Source of the DNA: Pyrobaculum sp.
GTDB taxonomy: Archaea > Thermoproteota > Thermoprotei > Thermoproteales > Thermoproteaceae
Length of the DNA: 9,917 bases
NCBI GenBank assembly: GCA_009903905.1
Contig: WYEI01000149.1
Coordinates: 1-9,917 of the forward strand
Reading direction: 5' to 3'
How positions within the stretch are numbered: the first letter of the stretch is position 1; each line of letters begins with the position of its first letter. The position numbers and the translations under genes are program-made. Below the pieces are notes generated by a model. It did no database searches. It saw only the letters and a list, made by a program, of their open reading frames with translations, and was not told the DNA's origin. Shown in pieces: positions 1 through 5,107 of the stretch.

Positions 1-118
1 AGTATTCTAAACAACAAACCACAAAGCGCAGGCACCAAACCTTCCACGGCCCGTCGTCCCGAGCCGCCTCGCTACGGCGCCCGCGAGCTCTATATATAGC
101 GCATGTAGCATACGACCT

Positions 119-475
119 CTACCCTGCCGCCGCTTCCGCGGCAAGTCTCTTGGCGTCTGCCTCCTATCCCAGGAGCATCAGCCGCGTTTTGACAAGCGCC
201 GCTAAAAGTCATCGTATAATCGGCGTGTCTGTCGATTGGAACTGGAGCTTGTTGTTGCGCAGATATACGTTGTAGTTAACGCCGGCGCCGCCCCTCCACA
301 GCGGCCTTGAGAGGATCATCGCCCCCCTCCATCTAGTGCGCCTCCACGCCCGCTGCTCAAGAAGCTGTTTGACGAAGGTGACCTTCCCGGCGCCGGGCGG
401 CCACACCACGACCACAGACCCCAGCCGCCTCCACAACCCTAAGCTCGTAGAGACGGCGGAAAAGCAAGACCACAA
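119..475 (-). pseudogene. Decayed P-loop ATPase fragment
   Basis: A minus-strand frame opens with ATG at 475 and contains the stretch VVVVWPPGAGKVTFVKQLLE, which looks like the Walker A strand-loop-helix of an archaeal AAA-type ATPase. The signature is damaged: W replaces the usual first G, and V replaces the usual S/T neighbour of the lysine. The frame stops at 209-211 after only 88 codons, far too short for such an ATPase. The same frame continues past that stop with protein-like text (LLAALVKTRLMLLG, then EADAKRLAAEAAAG), interrupted by TAG at 164-166 and again at 119-121. Other minus-strand frames closer to the left edge also give short coding-like pieces, for example GRVEVVCYM at about 100-130. 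I read this as a gene ruined by stops and frameshifts. No Walker B or later motif is visible. A chance open frame opposite GC-rich DNA is the alternative. Confidence 0.35.
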
Positions 476-516
476 AACTACACGGAGACATGGTAAAAAG
501 ATTACGCCAACGACCA

Positions 517-613
517 GCCCCTCACCCCGCCGGGGAGGCGCTTTCAGTCGAATAAAACATATGTCTCGTCCTCAGAGACGTCAGCTTGAGGACACTGAAA
601 CCCCCACCTGAAG
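517..613 (+). repeat. Hairpin-rich DNA like an IS200/IS605 right end
   Basis: This stretch, between the decayed ATPase and the next operon, codes for nothing I can support. It contains a GC hairpin CCT-CA-CCCC / GGGG-AGG (520-538) running into GAGGCGCTTTC. It then has a 7-bp inverted repeat GTCCTCA / TGAGGAC (568-574 and 587-593), which competes with GTCTC / GAGAC (563-567 and 575-579). At its end comes AAACCCCCACCTGAAG (598-613). That last motif recurs with one extra base at 2530-2546, on the other side of the three-gene operon. The pattern of C-run, CTGAAG, G-run and GAGGCTTTC is typical of right ends of archaeal IS200/IS605 (tnpB) elements as I remember them. No tnpB gene is present, so this would be a scar. 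Confidence 0.3.
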
Positions 614-639
614 ACATGGCCGCTAACTCAGGCATAGAA

Positions 640-647
640 TTTTAATA
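640..647 (+). promoter_or_regulatory. TATA box of the three-gene operon
   Basis: TTTTAATA lies about 25 bases before the GTG start at 668, preceded by a purine-containing stretch (GCATAGAA) that could act as a BRE. The spacing places the transcription start at or next to the start codon, so the message is probably leaderless, as is usual in Thermoproteales. No Shine-Dalgarno sequence is seen before 668, which agrees with that. Confidence 0.6.
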
Positions 648-667
648 CTAAAGTAATACTACTGTAC

Positions 668-1087
668 GTGAATGTTGCGTTTGACGCTTATAAGGCTGAT
701 CTGATTCGGTATGTACTGCGGCGTGGGCCTATGGCCCGCACTAAGCTCATGAAGCTTCTGTTCCTCATCGACAGGGAACTATATCGGAGGTTTGGCTCTA
801 CGGTGTTCCGCTGGAAGATGTACAAATACGGCCCCTTCTCCCGCGAGGTGCTGGACGTCCTCGACGACATGGAGATAGACGGCTTCGTGGTGGCCAGAGC
901 CGAAGAAGACGCCATAATCTACGAACTCGTCTCAACCGCCTCCGCCGAGTTGCCGCAGGGCGTGAAGGAGGTAGCTGACCAGATCCTCGAGACATGGGCA
1001 CGCCGAAGCCTCGACGAACTCCTCACGTATGTATACAACCTAGATGATGTGAAGGAGACATGGCCGGGGAAGCCGCTGTTGCGGTAG
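668..1087 (+). CDS. Panacea/SocA-type (DUF4065-like) antitoxin-like protein
   Basis: This 139-residue protein matches the compact helical Panacea (SocA, DUF4065-like) domain. Key stretches are KLMKLLFLIDRELYRRFG (residues 26-43) and FRWKMYKYGPFSREVLDVLD (47-66), followed by a short strand pair (DGFVVARAEEDAIIYEL) and the family-like tail SLDELLTYVYN. In characterised systems the Panacea domain is an antitoxin that neutralises very different toxins encoded next to it; a relative (SocA) works as a proteolytic adaptor. It is the first gene of a plus-strand operon, and the next gene begins 28 bases inside its 3' end. The GTG start is chosen because a TATA box sits about 25 bases upstream, which suits leaderless translation. 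Family membership is recalled from motif pattern; the toxin it may control is inferred from the neighbours, not shown. Confidence 0.7.
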   Translation: MNVAFDAYKADLIRYVLRRGPMARTKLMKLLFLIDRELYRRFGSTVFRWKMYKYGPFSREVLDVLDDMEIDGFVVARAEEDAIIYELVSTASAELPQGVKEVADQILETWARRSLDELLTYVYNLDDVKETWPGKPLLR

Positions 1088-1656
1088 GACTCGGCGCCTT
1101 TGTGGAGGAGTACTCGACGCAACGCGTCAATGAGCTCATCCATCTGTACCGAAGGTTGCAGGAGCTCAGACGGAGGATACTGCAGGAGGTTGAGGAGAAA
1201 ACGGGGGCGGACGTTGCCGAAGTAATCCCCAACATCGCCACAGCAATACGGCGGTACGCGACGGAGATAGAGGAGGTCCTGGCGGAGCTCAGGCGGCTAG
1301 GCGCAGACCCCATGAAGGCCAGCCTCGAAAGCGTCGTGGAGGAGTACGCCGAGGTTCTGCGGCTAGACATACCGGTCGGCGGCGGCAAAACTCTGGAGGA
1401 TCTCCTCTACGAAAGCCGGGACGAGGTTTTGGACAAGCTCCACGAGATAATGATGGCGCTGTACATGGAATACGTAGAGATAAACGAGACGTGCGACCGC
1501 GGGTGCCCGCCCGAGGCGGCACAGAAGCTGGAAAAACTAGCAACGCTGGAGCTAGCTACGTACATCATCTACAAGCTATTCCAAAGACAGAAAATCGACA
1601 AGAAAACCGCCGTTGTAGCACTTAACGAAATAGTGGACGAGATACTCTCTGGATGA
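1060..1656 (+). CDS. Unrecognised all-helical charged protein
   Basis: This 198-residue protein is not one I recognise. It is almost entirely helical and Glu/Arg-rich. Residues about 20-47 and 62-80 (ATEIEEVLAELRRLG) have heptad-like spacing that suggests coiled coil. A loop at about 103-111 (DIPVGGGKT) leads into more acidic helices, and one short CDRGCP loop (Cys145, Cys149) breaks the C-terminal helical part. There is no signal peptide or membrane segment, so it should be cytosolic. ATG 1060 lies inside the preceding gene and has GGAG at 1054-1057, which is close to the start. Its end overlaps the next gene by ATGA. Such tight coupling argues that the three products work together, with this one as adaptor, toxin or structural partner. 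The GGGKT stretch does not fit a true P-loop. Any function is open. Confidence 0.75.
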   Translation: MAGEAAVAVGLGAFVEEYSTQRVNELIHLYRRLQELRRRILQEVEEKTGADVAEVIPNIATAIRRYATEIEEVLAELRRLGADPMKASLESVVEEYAEVLRLDIPVGGGKTLEDLLYESRDEVLDKLHEIMMALYMEYVEINETCDRGCPPEAAQKLEKLATLELATYIIYKLFQRQKIDKKTAVVALNEIVDEILSG

Positions 1657-2339
1657 TCAAACTTCTAGACGTTGGATATCTTATAAACTGCAGACACAAA
1701 ATAAAGCAGGAGGACAAGCTAGTTGTTACAAGCTGCGTTTTAAAAGTGATAAGGCACAAAATCAAAAAAGGATTACACCTTTTCCTTGAAAAATTTGAAA
1801 TAATAAGAGATTTCGTCAAAAATTACTATTCGACTAAAACCGGCAAAAGGCGGCGAAGAAGCCCGAAGAAAATAGCCGAAGAGATGGTCCAGCTCCTAGA
1901 GCTCAAGGGCTACGCCGATGTCGCGTTTCTATTTAGGGTCATCACCCAGTATCACATAAGGGACCTAGAAGAACACGCCGAAAAGACATTGCTACAGCTA
2001 TCGTCTAAAGTATCGCCAATAAACTACATAGTCTACCTACGCAACTACTTTAAAAAGCAGAACAACTACGTAGTGTTCCCAGATAAAGTAGTAGATTCAA
2101 TAAGAAAAGAACTACAACAAAACAATATAGAGATCCCAGAAATAGACGATAGAGAACTATGGCTAGACCTAGATTCAGGAACCGACAGGGAGGACAGATA
2201 CCAACTGCTCTGCATAGAAAAGTACATGCGAAACAACGGCATCCCCGAGGCCCGCTTCCTCACAACAGACCACAGACTACCTGATACGGCGCAATCCTTT
2301 GAAAACATCAAAGTCGAGGTAGTCGACTGCCAAGCTTAG
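1653..2339 (+). CDS. PIN-like nuclease-fold protein, possible toxin
   Basis: This 228-residue protein starts at the ATGA overlap with the preceding gene, so it is probably translated by coupling. The N-terminus (KLLDVGYLIN, Asp6) resembles strand 1 of PIN domains, which usually reads LLDTNVLI. VVTSCVLKVIRHKI (24-37) sits where PIN proteins have their second strand and helix. The C-terminal part (DSGTDREDRYQLLC, 174-187, then ARFLTTDHRL, 200-209, and KVEVVDC) resembles the end of a PIN fold with late acidic residues Asp178/Asp181 and Asp206. The usual helix-2 Glu is not obvious, and a long lysine- and arginine-rich insert (GKRRRRSPKK, 64-73) with extra helices separates the halves. The gene is visibly richer in A than the GC-rich gene before it, hinting at a different origin. 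It could be the toxic RNase of the operon or an inactive relative. The coding call is firm; the fold is tentative. Confidence 0.65.
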   Translation: MIKLLDVGYLINCRHKIKQEDKLVVTSCVLKVIRHKIKKGLHLFLEKFEIIRDFVKNYYSTKTGKRRRRSPKKIAEEMVQLLELKGYADVAFLFRVITQYHIRDLEEHAEKTLLQLSSKVSPINYIVYLRNYFKKQNNYVVFPDKVVDSIRKELQQNNIEIPEIDDRELWLDLDSGTDREDRYQLLCIEKYMRNNGIPEARFLTTDHRLPDTAQSFENIKVEVVDCQA

Positions 2340-2371
2340 CCGGTCGCAGCTGCAAGCGAGTTGTCCTCTAG

Positions 2372-2569
2372 CTGACCTCCTCCCCTAGGCAGGTGTTCCC
2401 TTTGAGCGGTTCACATGCACTCTCGCCTGGCCTTCAACGGCCCATCGGGCCAGAGTCATGGCCACCCGGGCCAGCACCGCGGGTCATCCATCCCCAGCAG
2501 GAACCTACTGTAGAAACGTCTATCTTTAAAAACCCCCGACCTGAAGGGCGAGGCTTTCGCCTGCTGTAA
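2372..2569 (+). mobile_element. Orphan right end / tail of an IS200/IS605-type tnpB element
   Basis: After the TAG at 2369-2371 a plus-strand frame stays open to the TAA at 2567-2569. Its proline-rich translation ends in KNPRPEGRGFRLL, like the low-complexity tails of archaeal OrfB/TnpB genes that overlap the element's right end. The DNA is a chain of hairpins: CTGGCC/GGCCAG (2427-2432, 2448-2453), GGCCC-ATC-GGGCC (2439-2451), TGGCC/GGCCA (2459-2473), then AACCCCCGACCTGAAGGGCG (2531-2550) leading into GAGGCTTTCGCC. This last motif, and its place after a hairpin chain, resemble the RE region that yields the guide (omega) RNA of TnpB. No TnpB catalytic core (RuvC DED motifs or zinc finger) lies upstream; the PIN-like gene occupies that place. 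So it is best read as a scar or stand-alone RNA scaffold. The 58-codon GTG ORF at 2393-2569 is unlikely to be a real gene. Confidence 0.4.
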
Positions 2570-2572
2570 CTG

Positions 2573-2663
2573 ATGTTGACGACGCAACACGTTGCTACAA
2601 TCCAGTTAATGCCGTCTCTACAGCCGTCAACATGTCTCGATTAGGTCGAGATGCGAACATCTC
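2573..2663. other. Block of nested and competing hairpins, possible structured RNA
   Basis: A perfect 9-bp inverted repeat ATGTTGACG / CGTCAACAT (2573-2581, 2625-2633) encloses a small GCAA-CACG-TTGC hairpin. Directly after it come TCTCGA-TTAGG-TCGAGA (2635-2651) and GAGATG-CGAA-CATCTC (2648-2663). These two share GAGA (2648-2651), so they cannot form at the same time. No coding frame is supported here. The block lies between the tnpB-like right end and the helicase promoter. It could be a small RNA, a leader switch, a subterminal hairpin set of a lost element, or a protein-binding site. No box C/D or tRNA signature is present. Confidence 0.3.
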
Positions 2664-2686
2664 CCGCTGAGGATCCACTACACTTC

Positions 2687-2705
2687 TTTTAAAACTTTAT
2701 TTTAT
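2687..2705 (+). promoter_or_regulatory. Probable promoter of the helicase gene and T-rich stop for upstream RNA
   Basis: TTTTAAAAC followed by TTTATTTTATTATTC is the only strongly AT-rich stretch before the helicase. A TATA box here would give a start near 2712-2720 and a leader of about 80 bases, longer than the leaderless norm. That leader contains a small G/C hairpin (GTGGG at 2746-2750 facing CCCAC at 2765-2769, with GGG-CTAT-CCC inside). The T-runs could also end any transcript coming from the structured region upstream. Confidence 0.4.
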
Positions 2706-2795
2706 TATTCTCTATGGTTCCCTCACCTATCATCATTTGCTCGGGGTGGGTTAAGGGCTATCCCCCCACTTGTCTGCGACTTGCGACGGCATGCT

Positions 2796-4895
2796 ATGAG
2801 GACTGGTCTCAGGTTCTGCCCTAGGTGCGGCACCGTCATGGTGCCAAATAAGAGGGGTGTCTCTCTTTTTTTCTACTGCCCTAAGTGTGGGTTTGAGGAG
2901 GATGTTTCAGCCGTCGTGGAGCCGGGCAGGAGGCCTGTCCTTAGGCCCATAGAGGCGAGGTGCCCCAGATGCGGAGGCGCGCTGACGGTGAGGACCTCGT
3001 ACAACCTTACATTTACCTACTGCAGAAACTGCGGCCACATCACCGCCACCTACAGCCCGCCCGCGGTGAGGCTACCTGTGGAGCGGCGCGTGCTCGTACC
3101 CTGGCTTAAAAACGCCGTGGTTAGGGCTGCCCAGAACAAGGTGGAGATCGGTAGCGGAGAGCTTGTGGATGTGGAGCCGGAGGGTGGGGGAGATGTCGAC
3201 GTGTTGACCCTCCGCGTGTCGATCCAACGAAACTACGCAGAATCTCTAAGGCCTCTCGACTCGGTGTTTTACGCCAACGAGCTTACTATAGTCAAAGACG
3301 AGCTCAAGGCCAAGGACTGCTCGGGCGAGGTCTGCCACGGCTATCTACGTGTTGCCGCCAAGCCGAGGCGGCATCCCCCCGCCGGGAGGCTCCACCTAGC
3401 TGAACCCACCATGCTCTACGAGTCGGCGCTCCGCATCCTAGAGGAAAATAAATGCACGTTGCACGGAGTCGTGGCGGAGGCACCTCGGTGTAGCCCACCT
3501 CCTGCAACCGTGATCTCCATTAGGAAGCGCTGGAACCTGGACAAGTGGCAGATGGAGGCGTTGAGGCGGGCGCTGTCCCTCCCGCCGTACGGCTTCCTCG
3601 CCGTTGAGGGGCCTCCCGGCACAGGCAAGACGTCGGTAATCGCCGCGGCGGCGTGCGAGATAGCCATGGCGGGCGGCCGGGTGCTCATTACGTCGCTTAC
3701 AAATGTGGCTGTGGATAATGCCATCGAGAGGATCCTCGAGTTCTGCGGATTTGAGATTGGGAAATACGTCACCAGGATAGGCCACCCGGCCAAGATAAGC
3801 CCCACCATAAGGCGGTACGTCGTTGCCGACCTAAGGCGGCAGAGAGAAGGCGGCTTGGAGGCCCTCCTGCGCGAGGCCAGGGTGTTCGGCATGACCATGG
3901 CCAAGCTCGCCTCTCTAGACCTGTTCTATGGGCTAGACAAAAGGCTTAAAGGCGGCTTCGACTACGTGTTTATAGACGAGGCGTCCATGGTGCCGCTGGC
4001 TCTCGCAGTGGTCCCCCTCCACTACGGCGTACGGAGGGTGGTGCTAGGCGACTCACGCCAGCTACCGCCTCCGCTTGACGAAGAGGCGGACCCCCAGGCC
4101 ACTGCGCCGTTGATCGAGGCTATCGAGACGCTGACGAGACCCGTGACGCTTCTGAGACAGAGAAGAGGCGTGAAGGAGATCTTCGCATACCTAAGCGAAG
4201 TGTTTTACCAAGGCATGTTGGAACACGGAGTCGAGGCGGCCGAGCCGCTTGAGATACCGCCAAGCGGCGACGCGTTGGACAGTCTGCTGGCACCGGAGCG
4301 CCCTCTGGCGTGGATAGACGTAGGGGGGAGCCAGGAATGGATGAAGGTAATGCGGAGCGCCCGCCCCCGCCACTCCGCCTACAACAAGGCGGAGGCCGCA
4401 CTCGCCGTAGCCCTCTACAAGAGGCTCCACGACGCGGGCCTCGCCGGGAAAACCGCGATAATAACCACATTCAGAGCGCAAGCGCTCCTCGTCTCAAAGG
4501 CGGCGGAGCTCTTGAAGCTCGGCAAGCCCTCGGTGGCCTACACCAAAGCGGATGAGGCGTTGCCACTAGGGGAAATAGAAGACCTTCTAGACCTCAGAAC
4601 AGCGTCCACTGTAGACAGCTACCAGGGACGGGAGAAAGAAATCATAATATACTCCATTGTGGCCCATAGATACCACAAGGCGCTTGACAACTACGCGCGT
4701 TTCAACGTAGCGGCGAGCCGCGCCAAGAGAAAACTGATCATCCTCTCGTCGCTTGTGCATGACATAGATCAATTCCCCTGGCTAGACGCCCTACGCAAGA
4801 GGGTAACGCCAATCGCGTGGCCCCGCGACCAAACGCCTAAATGGGCGGTGGAGACCGTGGAGACCGCCGCGGCACAACTCAACTCGCCGGACTAA
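2796..4895 (+). CDS. UPF1/Dna2-like SF1 helicase with two N-terminal zinc ribbons
   Basis: This is an ATP-driven superfamily 1 DNA or RNA helicase of the UPF1/Dna2 (COG1112-like) type. Numbered from a possible TTG start at 2781, it has a zinc ribbon with Cys13, 16, 33 and 36, and a second with Cys61, 64, 81 and 84. Walker A GPPGTGKT lies at about 276-283, motif II DEAS at about 399-402, and motif III GDSRQLPP at about 423-430. An LRQRRGV...FYQGML stretch fits motif IV, STVDSYQGRE (about 609-618) fits motif V, and NVAASRAK (about 642-649) fits motif VI. All catalytic motifs look intact, and no nuclease domain follows. I prefer ATG 2796, which starts a few residues before the first ribbon. No strong Shine-Dalgarno is seen. 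It stands just upstream of the DUF499 gene on the same strand, 212 bases apart. Joint action with the DUF499/methyltransferase pair is inferred from position only. Confidence 0.9.
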   Translation: MRTGLRFCPRCGTVMVPNKRGVSLFFYCPKCGFEEDVSAVVEPGRRPVLRPIEARCPRCGGALTVRTSYNLTFTYCRNCGHITATYSPPAVRLPVERRVLVPWLKNAVVRAAQNKVEIGSGELVDVEPEGGGDVDVLTLRVSIQRNYAESLRPLDSVFYANELTIVKDELKAKDCSGEVCHGYLRVAAKPRRHPPAGRLHLAEPTMLYESALRILEENKCTLHGVVAEAPRCSPPPATVISIRKRWNLDKWQMEALRRALSLPPYGFLAVEGPPGTGKTSVIAAAACEIAMAGGRVLITSLTNVAVDNAIERILEFCGFEIGKYVTRIGHPAKISPTIRRYVVADLRRQREGGLEALLREARVFGMTMAKLASLDLFYGLDKRLKGGFDYVFIDEASMVPLALAVVPLHYGVRRVVLGDSRQLPPPLDEEADPQATAPLIEAIETLTRPVTLLRQRRGVKEIFAYLSEVFYQGMLEHGVEAAEPLEIPPSGDALDSLLAPERPLAWIDVGGSQEWMKVMRSARPRHSAYNKAEAALAVALYKRLHDAGLAGKTAIITTFRAQALLVSKAAELLKLGKPSVAYTKADEALPLGEIEDLLDLRTASTVDSYQGREKEIIIYSIVAHRYHKALDNYARFNVAASRAKRKLIILSSLVHDIDQFPWLDALRKRVTPIAWPRDQTPKWAVETVETAAAQLNSPD

Positions 4896-5078
4896 TCATT
4901 TAGTGCCTCTGAAGCTTTGTGATAAGGTCTCTTCTTGCCGGCCGCGGAGTGGTCGAGGTTGTGTAGTCAGCCCAATGTTAGCGATCGCTTGAGCCTGCTC
5001 TCAACAATGCACAACATAGCAACCAGATACATGTCGCTCGATTTTTGTGATTTCATAGACCAAGGGCCTAAAGTAAAA
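4896..5078. other. Intergenic region with small inverted repeats, no gene seen
   Basis: This gap separates the helicase and DUF499 genes. It contains the 10-bp palindrome AGCGATCGCT (4980-4989), TTGAG/CTCAA right beside it (about 4989-5004), and GTTGTG/CACAAC enclosing both (about 4958-5015), so a transcript could fold into a branched stem. A T5 run at 5042-5046 might end transcription from the helicase. An open frame from 4935 runs through the DUF499 promoter and start and reads like chance sequence. Confidence 0.3.
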
Positions 5079-5086
5079 CTTTTAGA
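5079..5086 (+). promoter_or_regulatory. TATA box of the DUF499 gene
   Basis: CTTTTAGA, preceded by the purine-rich AAGTAAA (a plausible BRE), is centred about 25 bases before ATG 5108. The geometry implies a leaderless transcript and means the DUF499 gene can be expressed apart from the helicase. It resembles the box in front of the operon at 668. Confidence 0.55.
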
Positions 5087-5107
5087 TATGAGATATAGGC
5101 CTAAACA

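Noticed and set aside
91..98. TATATATA as a promoter
   Set aside because: It lies within the decayed ATPase region, is symmetrical, and no gene starts at a suitable distance on either strand.
336..611. Open frame of 91 codons on the plus strand
   Set aside because: It lies opposite the ATPase remnant and runs through the hairpin-rich right-end-like DNA. Its composition (Arg, Pro, Thr, His) is that of a chance frame.
1372..1395. GGGKT stretch in the helical protein as a possible Walker A
   Set aside because: The residue five before GK is not Gly/Ala as the P-loop requires, no hydrophobic strand precedes it, and no Walker B follows.
4896..4950. CTGA followed by TGATAA as boxes D' and C' of a C/D sRNA
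   Set aside because: The flanking C and D boxes are missing at the required spacing.
4936..4975. tRNA-like D-arm sequence (GGAGTGGTCGAGG)
   Set aside because: No acceptor pairing, anticodon arm or TPsiC arm can be found around it.
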